Source: Kryptolebias marmoratus
Taxonomy: Eukaryota; Chordata; Actinopteri; Cyprinodontiformes; Rivulidae
Direction: 5' to 3'
DNA length: 64,000 nt
Assembly (NCBI RefSeq): GCF_001649575.2
Contig: NC_051444.1
Coordinates: 19,272,150 to 19,336,149 of the forward strand
Under the pieces are notes generated by a model. It searched no databases, was not told the origin of the DNA, and worked only from the letters and a program-made list of their open reading frames with translations. Of the stretch, positions 9,717-23,055 are shown in pieces. Numbering within the stretch: the stretch's first letter is position 1; each line of letters begins with the position of its first letter. The position numbers and the translations under genes were made by a program.

Positions 9717-12039
9717 GTCCTCCTTGAAAATTAATTAAAGATCACTGGTCAAGTGCATCCTGCTTCGAGAAGCAACAATGGAAAAGTTATTCATGAATTG
9801 CATTAGCATAATGTTTTATTTAGACAAAAGACAGATTTGCTTTGACAAACATCTCAAGACTTCTACGTCCATGTGCAAAAAAGAAAATAAAAAAAAGATT
9901 CAGGAAACTTACCCACCATTTATTTTTATTTAATCTCTACCTGCAGTAAAATAAATAAATAAATACAATTTGGATTGTTCATTTGCAAGTGATCACTTGT
10001 AAGCTAGCATAAATAAATAATTTAAATGCTAATATTATGAGCAGATGTACGGTAAGTGGTGTTAAATGGTTGGGCTAACAATGAACATTATAAAACCCTA
10101 TTGCTTATATTTCTACAACAAAAGCATCATATCTGAGATTAAAAAAAGACTTAAAAACATCTTTATGTCCCTTTTTACTACAATGACATTATCAACCAGA
10201 GAGGCAAAAAGTCTGAAAATGTTCACCTCTGGACGGAACTACAATACATGCACTAACTGTGATTATCACAACTGCTTTGAACACATTGCATCAAACCTCT
10301 TGACACAATCAAATGAAAACAAGTTTCAAACCACTGTAAAATAAACAAAAATGGAAAGCTGTGCATGCCTTATGAAAAGAAGCTAACACTCAACTTTTCT
10401 GGGATGGAAAAAAAAAAGAAGTTATTCCCATCTCAGTGAAATCAGGCGATTTCTGGATGAACTCTTGCTCAGTAAACAACTCAGCCAGTCCTGTTCCAGG
10501 TTACTTCTGACAAAAAAAAAAAGACTTGATCCTCTTTAGTTGACTGAAAACGACCCTATAATTATATATAAGATGTTGTAGTGGTATGCAGTTCCACAAG
10601 CTCACCTTTCAGTTTTTTTTTCCTGCAGATTATTGGATGGGAAACGTACCACACTGTTGGTTTCATGAAGAGGACGAGCTAAGTAAAACACAAGCTACAA
10701 TTTTCCTCTGAATATTGTCTGGCTGGTTGTTTGTGTCCCTAGCTTTTTCACTCCCAGTTTTTCTTTCGGAAACAGTACCAACATTGGATGAGAAGTAAAG
10801 AATGCAACATAAGTATGGTAATTCTCGCCACTGCTACATGTCTCTGTCTGCAGTCTGCAAAAACAATTGGAGAGAGTACGTTATCCTTCTGGCTGAAGGC
10901 TTTGGCCTTTGGGTTGAACAGAATTAGCCAGGCAACTTTTCTTAACCATAACATACACATTGATTACATTGCTCAGCTCAGAAAAATCTACTTTGGAAGT
11001 CAATGTAAGCAAGACATCCAAACATTTGGAACACCTACATATAGTTTGGGTAGCCTCATATTTACTGTAAAATAACAATCAAATGACCCATCAGCTAGTA
11101 GATTAAAAAAGGCATTTTTTTACCTTCAGTGCTCTGAAGCACCAGATGCAAAAGTCATTCTGAAAATAAAAAAATAAAAAAGTCAACAGCTTTATGTTGT
11201 TTATTTTTTTACAGCAGCAGTCACATGACTGAATGGTGAACTCAACCATGTATTATTTGATAATAACCTAATTCTGTAGTATATCTCTTTATACCTAACT
11301 TAGATATTTGTATTTTGAAATGTAACCATTTTTTTTCTCACACATTTTAGAAGTGCGTGTTTTGTTTTGTTTTTCTTTTATAGATGTAACTCTTTTTTTG
11401 TTTGTTTTATTTAATTTTTTTTCAGTGACGACCGAGAAACAGAGACAGAACAGCTTTAAAAATGTTGAATCATATACGACAGCTCATACTGAGACTCTGC
11501 TCTATAATGTGGCAGTCCACAGAATATATCCTGCGTTTCCTCCTACCTGATTGCAGGTAATTTAATAATTTTGTATTTTATTAAAGAAAGATGATGGCAT
11601 TTCACAGTTTTTCTATATAACATATTTAAAGCAATAACACTGCTGTCATTTTGAAACTTTTGAGTCTTTATTGAGAAACTTCTATGATCTTTGCTGTAGA
11701 GAAATGTTGCCATGACACATTCTGGAATAAAGCTGTGTTTTTAAACAGACAGATTTCAGAGTGAATAAAGGTGATAAATTGTATTTCTTTGAATACTTTG
11801 GATTATTTATACTTAATTGTCATTGTTTGTCAGCATTACATTTTTTTCTTTTTACATTTACAGTAGTGTGGCTAGAGTATATGGGGGAAGCATGATTCAT
11901 ATCATATACAATGAGGATGACAGACAATATTGTGATATTTTGGTGTTTAACACCAGTCTAAACTTTATTGGACAGTGTCAAAGACAAAGCCACTGTTGAA
12001 GAAAACTTATATTAAATCTAGACAAACTGTAGTCAAGAT
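9717..12039. other. Unique AT-rich sequence
   Basis: I see no gene or repeat. Several 65-95 codon frames (for example 10066-10344 and 10788-11075) overlap frames on the other strand and show no domain. Confidence 0.5.
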
Positions 12040-12518
12040 GAAAAACTCAGTCTCTCCTATCTCACCTGCAGAAGCTTGGAACTCATTCAGAGAGCTCCCA
12101 GGTGCCTAAGTGGCCTCTTTTACTCTTCTCCTTCTTGTCACTTAGTTTGTGAGGATCACCTACTCGTAGTATATTTACACATATCCCCTATTCCTTACAT
12201 TTCTTGATGATGGATCTAACAGAACACCTGTGGATGTTTGTTGCCTTGAAAATCTTTTTCTATCTATCCCCAAAATTGTACTTTACAGTAATCTTTTCTC
12301 AGTGTTGAATTAGGACAGTCATTTGAACGGGGCTGAATATTTCAGCAATCACTTATTTATTTAAGTGGTATTCCTCTGTAGAAATTTGATTTTACTTTGA
12401 CATTGAAGTTTTTTTTTTTGTTTTTTTTTTTAAGAAAATTTAGATTGACCATAGATTAACCAGACTGACAGCAATAAAAGCATAAAAGACATCCATGACT
12501 ACTGTTTATAGGCACTAT
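12040..12518. mobile_element. Degenerate Tc1/mariner-type element, 3' terminus present
   Basis: The sequence follows a well-known fish element in order: GGAACTCATTCAGAGAGCTCCCAGG-like start, CTTCTCCTTCTTG, ATTTCTTGATGATGGAT, a degenerate GTTGAATTAGGACAG section, GGGGCTGAATATTTCAGCAATCA, TTTGACATTGAAG, and the closing terminal-repeat sequence TTTATAGGCACTATA (12504-12518). The 5' terminal repeat is missing and no transposase frame survives. Internal poly-T (12409-12432) has expanded. The family is recognised from memory. Confidence 0.7.
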
Positions 12519-13631
12519 ATTTAGCAATATATTGAGTTGTTATTATTTACTTGTGTGATAGAAGAAGTCTAAACAAGTTTGTTTAATGATTGAGTGTCTA
12601 TACTAATATTGAATAAAATTCAGTCAAAATGGGAAATTTTAGCAAATCTAGTCCAAAACTAGATTTATAAGTGACATAGGCTTCTACATTTAGCAGAGAT
12701 TAGCAAGAACAGCTATTCACTGCTCATGCAAGGGCTCAAACACGAGACCTCTGCATTGCAAGTACTCAAGTTTAAATGGTGTCATGCAATACAGTACCAT
12801 TAGAGCGTCTACAGTTGTACGTGGTGAAGATCAAGTTGGGATTTCTAATTCAGCCTAAAAATTGTCTTACTGTTTTACAGGTTCAACTCATTTTTTATTT
12901 TTTTTTGTTGGCAGAACACAGTCTAAGGTTAGATGTTTCTATTAGGGTAAATAAAATGATGTATTGTTTTGCCTTTTCTTTTGCCAATAAAAAAAAGCAT
13001 AAATACATATAAATATATTTTCCTTTGAATTGCTAAGCTGCTGTTTGCTATTTCAACTAAACTGAAGGAGTGCTTTCCACCTGAATGAAGTGAATGGCTG
13101 TTTTTGTTTTCTTTTTAATTGATGACATTCAGGAACTGAAATGTTTTAAGAGATTCTTTCCACAAATTAAAATTTTCAAGGTTGTTTTCAGGTAGTTTCA
13201 AGGTAGTTTTTAGTTGTTGTGCTCTCTGGCATTTTTGCAAGATTGTGTACTTCTTATATGGTTTTGGATGTTCCTATGTTGTATTAATAAAGGTCCACAT
13301 TTGAAACTGTCTGAGCTAAATAGGGCCTAAATGTAGCTGGGCTCTTCAGGGCCAAATGAGGCTTATGAATAGACTAATTATTGAAACAATGTCTATTGTA
13401 CAGTAGGTCTTTAACCAGTAAGCTCACATTACTTATACTGCTGAGTTTTTACTTAATCAAAGTCTCATCATGTGAAAACAAAATTGGAAACTAACTGTTT
13501 GCAGTTAGTAATTTACTTATATATTCACTATGAATTCAGTGTCATTGTTGCTAAAAATGCAATGCATCAAAACTAACCATTTTTCTTGTATTTGGCACAA
13601 TATATCTATTGTGTTTTGTATTTTAACTAAA
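12519..13631. other. Unique AT-rich sequence
   Basis: There is no gene. A short stretch at 12729-12766 resembles the antisense of a tRNA T-arm to anticodon region, but it does not fold into a whole tRNA and is not annotated as one. Confidence 0.5.
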
Positions 13632-13645
13632 TGTACACCTAAATC
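13632..13645. repeat. Target-site duplication, left copy (SINE 2)
   Basis: TGTACACCTAAATC adjoins the tail of SINE copy 2 and matches TGTACATCTAAATC at 14019-14032 with one mismatch in 14. Confidence 0.85.
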
Positions 13646-14018
13646 CTTCCATCCATTTTTTTACCCACTTCTCCATTCCAAATCATGGGGAGCTGGTGTC
13701 TATCCCCAGCAGTCCCTGTGCGAGAGGCGGGAGACACCATAGACAGGTCGCAAGTCTATCGCAGGGCCCAATAGAGACAAATGAGACAAACAACCATTCT
13801 CACTCTCACTCACACCTAGGGACAATTTAAGAGTTACCAATTAACCTAACGTGCATGTTTTTGGTCTGAGGGGGGAAACCGGAGTACCCGGAGTAAACCC
13901 ACGTGTGCACAGGGAGAACATGCAAACTCCACCCAGAAAGGCCTCAGGTAGGAAAACAATCCTGCAACCTTCTTGCTGGGAGGCAACAGCTCTAACCACT
14001 ACGCTGATGTGCCACCCC
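13646..14018 (-). mobile_element. tRNA-derived SINE with CCAT tail, copy 2
   Basis: This 373-bp minus-strand copy is of the same SINE as the one at 5.1 kb and is alignable along its whole length, including the GGCAACAGCTCTAACCACTA head and the GAGACAAACAACCATTC body. The tail is short (two CCAT-like units) and the head A-box is slightly decayed (TCAGCGTAGTGG). A 14-bp duplication with one mismatch flanks it, so it is somewhat older than copy 1. It is not a gene; its 74-80 codon frames mirror those in copy 1. Confidence 0.88.
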
Positions 14019-14032
14019 TGTACATCTAAATC
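14019..14032. repeat. Target-site duplication, right copy (SINE 2)
   Basis: TGTACATCTAAATC is the near-exact duplicate of the left flank. A C-run and A-run (14041-14070) follow just downstream. Confidence 0.85.
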
Positions 14033-14689
14033 AAACAGCAACCCCCCCCCCAAAAAAAAAAACAAAAAAACAATTCATCCCTTTTGTGGCTAGTAAAATG
14101 CTATTGTCAAATAAGGGCTCACTTCATTCTGCACAAAGGAAACTGGAATGTAAAAACTTGAGGGGAAAACACAAAACAAAAAAGTCACCAAGCAGCGAGA
14201 GCTGCCATTCCCAAGTTGACAGACTGCCTTAGACTAAGCACATGATCTTTGTGTAGCTTTAGTTTTGAAATGACATTGCAGTGCATGTGGTCAAGTGTTC
14301 TCTCTAGATGGCTGAGATGACAGTGTTTAGAGTAGCATGACTGCATTGCAGCCTTTTTTCCCCCACAAAGAATGTAAGTAAAAACATCACACATGCAGCA
14401 ACTCAAAACAATCTCAGATTTTATGGTAGCTTAGGAACAGTTCTAATGATCCAACCAAAAGTATATTTTTGAGCATATTCACCACTAAGCAGAATCTGAT
14501 TTACTGTAATAGAGGCACACAGGATGCACCTTCTTAATGTTGGACAGAAAATGCCTTTTTTCTGGGGCACAATTGTTGCAAATAAATCCCACATACATGC
14601 AAGTGTTTACAGTGTATTTACAGAAGGCCTGAAGTGATGTGTGTGGTTGTGTGTATGTCTTTGTTTCTTCAGTACCAGTGTGGTCTCTT

Positions 14690-14895
14690 ACATTATTCTA
14701 CTCCTATCATGCAGAAATTGCCTGGACAGCCATTTGGCTTGCGCTTGCCATCCATTTGTAATTCGGATAGAGGGGCCATGACTGCTCGGGCCTCGGGACA
14801 GCAGCAAAATCAATTGGCTAGAAATGACATCTGCCAGAATCTGCCACTGGAGCGCTCGTAGGTACCATAAATGAAATCACAAGCTCTAATTGTGT
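14690..14895. promoter_or_regulatory. Possible conserved noncoding element
   Basis: The block has mixed composition and paired homeodomain-like cores (TAATTCG, CAATTGG, CTCTAATTGTG) and no repeats. It stands out from the AT-rich surroundings. It can be called only by texture. Confidence 0.25.
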
Positions 14896-15989
14896 GCTGA
14901 TTTATTCACTTGTCTGAGTGCATCACAGTTGTTCCAGCAAGTAGCCCCAGAGCCTTGTCTGTGTGCTTGGTCATACATAACACATTTATTTATTTACCCC
15001 ATCCCTTCTGATTCATACCATCACTGGGGGATATACTGTGCCCTCCCCCACTCCTCAAAACACACACACCCACACACACACTCCTCTAATGCACAACCCC
15101 AACCCCCATTACTTTTCTATCCCTCCACATTTGATTAATTCAGTTTTCTTCCTCTTTTTTGTGGCCGCCTGTAAAATGAAATGGCTGCGGAGACAACTGT
15201 CACTTGGCTCAAGTAAGATAAATATGTAGACGCCTGAAGCAGTTAGAGCACGCCTGCGTGTTTGACTTGCATTCAGAATCAAGATAGAGATGTTTTTTGT
15301 TTTTTCCAGCACACCGTTAGGAAACATTGTTGCAGGATTTTTAAGACTATATTTAATTATCATTGTAGGTGCACAGTCATGCAAGTTGATGTATGATATC
15401 TTGGCAAACAACCATAGCTAAATTCCATGCTGTGCAGGGCTTATATATTTATCCTCTCTTCTTAAGACCCTTGATAAAAGACCAGTTTTGGCCCAAAAGT
15501 GTGTTATCCTCCATGCCAACAGACTCTTTCAAGACATCTGTCTGCTGAAACTTTAACCTAGCTCCAACACAAGCCTAAATAAAACATGAAACAATGCCTG
15601 CAAAAGTGTCCGTGAGGCAGTACAACATCAAAAATTAATACCACTTCCATGGGCCTCACCAAGAAATTTATCTAATCCCCAGAGTTCATCTTGCTCCTCC
15701 TGTCACCAAGGCGACAGTCATGGGAAGTTATAAGCATGCCTGTAATGATACTACAGAAAAGATATAGACAAGAAAAAGAACTCTGTTTTTCATTATGTTA
15801 TGGCAAAGAGAGAAGGTGAAACAGAAAAAACAAGGATGAGGACAGAGTCTGAGTCAAAAGAACTCAATGAGAAAAAGAGAGAGACAGACAGAAAAGAAGA
15901 ACATACAAAAACTGAAAGCAATTTTTGGGGATGAAAATTGAGTTGCCAGGAAATGACCTCTTAGAAATTAGGCAGGGAGAAATATTACA

Positions 15990-16340
15990 CATATGGGAAG
16001 GAGTCAAATTAGAGAGTTGTGTTTGTGGAGCAAAAATCCGCCTTTGATGAAGCCATCCTTAAAATATCAAACATGTCCCTGTGGTTTTAGCTTAAATGGC
16101 ATTTTCCAATATTTGTCCTACATTGCTGTTAGTGACAGCCGAATGTGTGAACATGTCAGTGCGGCGGCCAGTGGGGAGATGGTGCTACGGTATCATTTAA
16201 GCAGTGAACAGCCCTGCCTTTTCCAGCTCATTAGCCATCCCCTTCTTTGTCCCAGGCCATTTGATAGCAGCATTAATCTACGGCTCCACTAGGCTTCCTC
16301 TCCCTATTTACCAGTATTTCATGAAGATTACACCACTCAA
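15990..16340. promoter_or_regulatory. Possible conserved noncoding element
   Basis: The block is non-repetitive and evenly composed. It contains CTTTGATG (16042-16049, TCF/LEF-like), GTTAGTGACAGCC and CAGCTCATTAGCC. A 99-codon plus frame (15993-16292) crosses it, but the peptide has no family signature, so noncoding conservation is a likelier reading than coding. Confidence 0.25.
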
Positions 16341-19300
16341 CCGTATAAATGTACACTTATTTTTTTGCCTCCCCCACTTAGAGTGAGCCCCCTAACTCTG
16401 TTGAATACCTTGGATAAACTTCTGTGACAGACTATGGATTAAACATTGCATTTCCCCGAAAGCCCTGAGAGATGAGAGGCAGAAGTGAATAAAAGCCGAT
16501 CAAAGAGCTTTCCGGTTTTTTTCTTGTTGTTCATGTTTCTCCTGTTTAATGTGTGTTTACCACCAAGGTGGATGGGACTTTGCCAAAAACTTGGTTGTAC
16601 TTCAGTGAGGAATTTCTTCTTTTGACTGTAGCTGTGTGCTAAGATGGGACAAACTGTGGGTCTTTAAATTATTGCGTTGACATGTGAAACCAAAACAGAT
16701 ATATCCTCATTTCTAACCACTTGATAAATTAAAAAAAACAAATTAATTAAAAAAATGAAACTTACATCACGTTTTAGGATAGGTATGATGTTAAGAAGCT
16801 CATTACATTGCGTCAGATCAAATCTCAATATTTATTTTTTTTTTTCTTGTGAAATTCAAAAAATCCTGAAATAAGTTGACAAAAACATGACAACTCATAT
16901 TTTCATTGTGGAATTGACTTTCATGGTCTTGATTCAGGCAGAATCTGTTATTTGTCTTCAAGCAAGTACAAAAGGTTAAATTTACAAAAATCTTAAAAGG
17001 TAAGGATTGTCAAGGGAAATAATTAAAAGAAAAGATAGTATGAAAATAACACTTCAGGCAAGAAATAGGCTAGCTGTTAATATTACACTCACATGCATAA
17101 AGGTAAATAAAGTGTTTTCGGACCAAACAAGTCAAAGGAATCCTTGAAGGTTCTAAAAATTGTTAGTTCCTTGATGAATGAATGTTGGAACTCTGTTTCT
17201 TTTACTGGTTTTGTTTGTATAAACAGTTGGCAGACAGGTAAAGTGGTCACATCACTCGTGCATGTGACATTTTCTTTTCTTTGTTTGGTTGAGAAATCAG
17301 CAACAACATGCATGCAAAAGTGTAGAAATTTAATATTAGCTAAAATACATTTTTTTCATGCTGATATGTTGTTTATGAGAATTATCTGTTTTATAAACCT
17401 AAACATATTTTTTTAAAACTGGCACTTGTCCAGCATTAACCTAGCCTGGACAAAGACTTTTGCCACATTCTCCATACCTCGTGCTCTGTGACTGATGTCA
17501 TGGTTGATAAGGTACTAACTGTTGAACTATCTGACTGAAAATCACTCCAAAGATGACTGGACTATCCCTATAATAACAGTTCCAGTACAAGACTTTCTGG
17601 CTGGAAAACTTCTATCCATTTATTTTCTTTTACTGACTTGTTTCTGAGCTAATTTAAAGTTAATACTTAACACTTACATGTTCACAAAATATTGTGGAAG
17701 TCATGAGGTACGATACCTATTGTAAATCTCCTCAGATTTATTTAGTTTACTTTGAATAAAGCTATCCACTACGTATTTGCTGTGATGTACCATTATTTCA
17801 GCATTTATGGCATAAAGTACAATTAATTGCAATGTTTTTGCCTTTTAGCACTCACGCTTTTTGTCATTTTAGTTTTATGCTTAACAAAGCCATACACATT
17901 CTTTTCAACCAAGATGTAGTCATCCTTGATACACAGCAAAAACATATGCACATAGTTAATTATATAGCTATTATTCTCTGCCAGTGTGAGACTGTTGCAC
18001 CACACTATAAATTGAGTTCTGACTGAGATTTAGGCTCGAACTGTGAGTCACTGGCAATCTGCCCCTCACACCAAACCTCCATTGCCTTTCCCTAAACCCT
18101 ATTGAACACTTGGTGCAGTCTAAAGAGGCCTTGTGCTTAAGGGTGAAGACAGAGGAAGGATATGCAGAGGCCAGTTACACAGGTAGCAAGGCACAGGCTA
18201 GAGTCTGATTTGGGCAGCAGGGTACACCGTTTTGCAAAGGCAATCAGACAGGGGCAGAGAGGCAAGATGTTCAGGCACCTGGGAGGGTGCATCCTTCACA
18301 GGAGCCTCCAGGAAAAGCAACAAATGAGAAGGTGTTCCAGATGTTCATGATTATAACTGATTTAGATATAAAAAAAAAAAAAAACACCTGCAACAATACA
18401 ACAATACACATCCTGGCTGTTCTTAACATGATAAAAATTCTAACTATGATTAATGGTCATATTTTGTAAATCTGGATGTTTGTTGTGCTCCCTGGTGAGA
18501 TATTTAGTAGACTGTGTAATTTATAGGCAATAATATGAGCAATTTCACTTGTGTCTGTGTTAGCAGATGATTAAAAAAGCAAGTATATACATCTGGTCTT
18601 AAAAATAAATTCTACAATCCTGGCTATTTGGCATAAAATACAATTCTATACTATTCAACTAGATCAGTACAAGACAGTGACAGCTATTCTCTATTCTTCT
18701 CTTGACTTTTAGGTAATTTTTACACGGAAATTATCAGATACTGTAGCATCAGTTTCCAAAATATTCTCTATTGTGGCCACAAGTATTATATGTTCCTTCA
18801 CTTGGAGGACTGAGAGATCTCATATTTTCCTAAACTACCACAAATTCCCATTAGCACTATAGCTATAAAGTTAGTTGAGGTAACGTGAATCCCTATGTTC
18901 ATGTTTTGAACTTCTCAAAAGATTTGCTGGGTGTCAAGAATATCTAAGTTTTGAGGAAACCAGAGTAAACAGTTTGTATCTGCAGCTCCATCATCATCTG
19001 AAGCCTTTGAAGAAAGACAGCTTTGCAAGGATGTGTGGGCAGCAGAGAATGGACAAATAAGACATATCACAGAGGTAAATGGTCCAATGCTCGTTTAACG
19101 AGTTATATCAGAGAGCCATCAAAGGACTATTGGTTCAGCTAACATCCTCTGCACTCATGCTTACCAACGTGTCACTGTCAATTGTGAGGCTAACTATCTC
19201 CCTGCAAGCCCTCACCCCACCCATTCTGCTTTCCGCTTAGCAACAGATGCTGCACTGAAACAACAATTACATGTTCTAGAATTCTCATCTAATGTGAACA

Positions 19301-22070
19301 GTGGATGTCTTTTCAGTGCCATCTACCCACATGCACTTTCCAAATCTTGTTTAGGCACAAACAAATTAGCACATGTCTCTCCATGTCATTAATTTCCCCA
19401 GTTCAAGACAGGAAGATGTGACCTCACGAGTTCCATCTTTCAGTAGTCAAAGTTACAGCAGAAAACAATAAATCTTCACAATTTTCATAAGAGCTCATGG
19501 CTTCAAAACTAGGTTGCAGCAACTCTGAGCATTGGATAACGTTCTTTTTTTCATAAATCCAAGATACCTCCTCAGGGTATTGTAATGACTGAAAACACGC
19601 TAGGTATTTTGACAAATTGGTCTAAAAAAGGTTTCTCTCAGCATGTACTCAGAAAAACAATTTAGCAATTACAGTGGCAAAACCAACATATGAATAATCT
19701 GCACCCAAAACACCTCCTCCCACGTTCTGAATAGCACAAAGACATAATAATTACAAATCACTGGGCAGAGCCTGAAGTAGACATGCCAATTCTTCATGCC
19801 AAAAATAGAGAGAATATAACTTTAACATCACCCCTCCCCCTCTTTGTTTTTATCAGTTCTCTTTTTTTTTTGTGCTGGTTTTGTTTTGGTATAGGAAGTT
19901 GCTGTCAATAAGCATGGCCATGATAGTGTGGAAGTGCTGCCAGTTCCAATAAAATTGTAGAGAGATCACAGAAATGAAAGGTGACCTTGGCATAATTGAG
20001 ATTCATCACAGAGAAAGCCAGGCAGCTGAAGTGATAGGGAGCAGAGTGAATGGGAAAAAAATAAAGACACAAACACAACATAAATAAAACTTTAATTGAT
20101 CAGGAAAACAACAAAAGGAGGTTGGCATTAGGATGTGAATTTCAGTTGAAAACCTATATTTTTTTTCAGGCCTATAGGAGTCTTATCCTCCCTGCTTGTG
20201 TGCTCTTTCTGCAAGCAGTACATATGAGATGGTACACAGCATAAGCAGCTCTCATCAAACAGACCCGCTCTCTGAATGAGATAACACACCGACTCTATGT
20301 TGTGAAGCACATGTTTTAACCACAGAGAGAGACAATGTCAGTACTCCATCATGTTTTAACTTGTGCAAAGCACATGGCATGGCTCAGCGTTAAAGGCACT
20401 CTGGAGAGATGCAAACACAGTGAGGGATGAATAGAGGTTAGAGGAGGGTGTTGGCACACATGGGGATGGATTATAGCATCGTTTCAGACCTGCACAATGT
20501 GCAACTTTAGGTCTGGGCTGAAACCTTCACGTACCAGCCACACAAAGCTCATGCACAGGAGGGAGGGATCCCCTAGACATCTAAGGTTTTCTATGCTCTA
20601 CAACAATGGCCCACATTCTGGGTCCAGAACCCACCTGGCCTTGTCTGATAAATGGTTTTGAAAGAGGACACACATGGCATTTCATCTAGTATGCAGTTCA
20701 TGTGTCCAAACATGTTGCTGTCTTTGCAAAATTTTGATTTTTTTTTCTTCTGTGGGAGCATTGTTTTTAACTTTTTCACATCAGTTAGTCCATATCAAAC
20801 CATAGCTTAGACTATTTACTTGCTGTTTCAATAAAAAAAAGTTAAAATGTTTCTAAAACTATCAAAATCAAATAGAAGAGAAAAGTAAATAATGTATTCG
20901 CTTGATTTCGTTTAGTTTTCAAAAGTACATTTTTTTTACTTCTAAATATAAACTAGAATGTTTGCTTTCTTTATATTTTTATCTGAACCTGTTATCCTAC
21001 AAAAAAAAAACAACTTCTGCTAATGCTGCATAAACAAAAAGTAGTTCCTCTTCATTTTCTGTAATTAACTGGCTTTGTAATCTTTTAAGGATTAAAAGGC
21101 CAACTAATGTCCAAAAAATATGAAAGGGATTTGGTCAAATCAGAAAGGATTAATAACTTCTTACACTTTGCAAGGTTACAGTAATTACTTTCATCCACTT
21201 GGACAAAAAAGAGAATAAAATAATTGGCACACACTTAATTAAAGGTTACAGCTTTGACATAATTGTGAAAGACAAGACAATTAAAAATCCCTTTATTTAA
21301 CCAAGATACACAAAGAGTAATTTGTGCTCTGCTCTCTAGAGGGCTAGCAAGTGTAGGCTGTGTGAGGGATGGATAGTATTTGGTAAACACTGAGTGGATA
21401 GCGAGAAAGATGGACTGCTACATTATTATAACCCATCCAAACAAGGTCATTGCTAGGGTTCATACTTTAGAGTTGGCCCAGGACAGAGCTCAGCTACCTC
21501 TGTAACAGATTATGGCAAGCCCCAAAAGAATTGAGAATGTGAAAACCTCCCATTAATGTCAAGGTTATATCGGTGAGATGTCTGCAAAAGTCAAAGGGTG
21601 TATTCTCAGGAGCCTTGTTGTGATTTGTTACTCTGACTTTTTAGACAGCAGTACAGCACAAACATGGAGAATTTTGTCGAGATAAAACACAGGGGTGGCT
21701 CAGATACCCAGAGCTAAAACATACATCTGGTTTGAAATATTGTTGCACCTCCAAATCACTAGGTTTCTTTTGACATAACTTATGTTATGGCATCGTCTTT
21801 GCAATACTTCTTCAAAGATGGCAATATGGAACAAAGTCAAATCCTAAAACCTCTTGCAGCTGCTAGTATTGGACAAAGATTGACCTACACTTTGTCTTGG
21901 TAAATGTAAAGTTTGGATCTCTGACAGAGGGAATCTACTTTGATCTGTGGATTTAGTAGGAAACAAGTTGCTACAAAAGTAAAGACTTTCACAGACAAAA
22001 CATTGAGGTAGGTTTCATTTTCACACACATAAGACAAGATGGAGTGTACTTAATGAGATTATGGTGTTTA

Positions 22071-22312
22071 TTACCTCCACCAAGGAGGTTCTGTTTTTGT
22101 CAGTGTCTGTTCGTTTGTGTGTTTGTCTGTCCCTCTGTTCACAGGACTACTTGAAAACTAATGAACAGGTTTTGCTAAAAGTTTTAGGAAATGTTCCCAC
22201 AAAAAACAGTTGATTCAATTTTGTTGTTAGTGGTGACTGTATCACAATCCAGATCGACTAATCTTTAATGATGCCATGGCGTTGGTGGAGGTTTGTGATC
22301 TCGGAGTACTTC
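22071..22312. mobile_element. Internally deleted terminal-inverted-repeat element
   Basis: The left end reads TTACCTCCACCAAGGAGGTT and the right end reads GTTGGTGGAGGTTTGTGATC, then TCGGAGTACTT. ACCTCCACCAA (22073-22083) is the exact complement of TTGGTGGAGGT (22282-22292). The body, with its GTTTGTTTGTCTGTC-like start and ACTAATGAACAGGTTTT, matches a widespread fish repeat usually two to three times longer, so this copy has lost its middle. It carries no transposase. The superfamily is not known to me. Confidence 0.7.
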
Positions 22313-22354
22313 CAGTTAACGTTGTAATGCTATTGGATTTATTTTTTTATTTTT

Positions 22355-22377
22355 GGTTTCTCTCTGAGATCAATAAG
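22355..22377 (+). mobile_element. LINE-type 3' terminus seeding a microsatellite
   Basis: The phrase TTTCTCTCTGAGATCAATAA matches the 3' terminus of common fish CR1/Rex1-type LINEs, whose usual form is GGGATCAATAAAGTATCTATC. It runs directly into the TCTA array, which suggests the array grew from the LINE tail. Confidence 0.45.
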
Positions 22378-22540
<163 letters not shown>

Positions 22541-23055
22541 GGCTGTCATTACATTTTACAAAAAACAACAGCAGTTACAAAAGCTATCACACAGCTAGGA
22601 CATCATCCATCACCATGCAGTCAATATCTTAAAACTTGTAAACTTGTCCAAAAAAGCATCAGTAAAGAAGAAACTTTGATCATCCTCTCAGTGCTGATGA
22701 CTGCTTGGCAATGTGTTGCATGTAATTTGATGCTTTTTACGTTTCGTTTTTGGCCTCATGTCATGTTAATTGAACGGTTAATAAGTTATAGCCTGAAGCC
22801 AAGACTGGGTGATTTCAGAGGAAATTAGCTTCTGTAAAAGAGTCAGAAATGCTGAAATGTCAAACATTAATAAAGAATGTTCAGCTTTTTTATTTGAACT
22901 AAATAGAATATGACTGACAGGGGAAAAAAAAAAGTTTTAGGCCTAGTCTTAGAAATGTCTATTCCTGGGGACCACAATAAAAGTCACAGCAATGTATTTT
23001 GAGGGATTGGCAATTTATATCCAGAATCAGTGTGTGACACCAGGGATCAGGACGA
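22541..23055. other. Unique sequence
   Basis: No gene or repeat is recognised in this 0.5-kb stretch. Confidence 0.5.

Larger units (their letters stand above)
14033..22070. other. Long unique stretch without genes
   Basis: This 8-kb stretch has no recognisable transposon, tRNA or coding exon. Short frames up to 100 codons lie antisense to each other. A CA-rich tract is at 15058-15085. Blocks at 14690-14895 and 15990-16340 look like noncoding conserved DNA and are listed separately. The rest is AT-rich filler with A and T runs (for example 18370-18384, 20159-20166, 21001-21011). Confidence 0.5.

Noticed and set aside
12729..12766. tRNA-like stretch (antisense, resembling T-arm to anticodon region)
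   Set aside because: No acceptor stem or D-arm can be assembled. At most it is a tRNA-derived relic.
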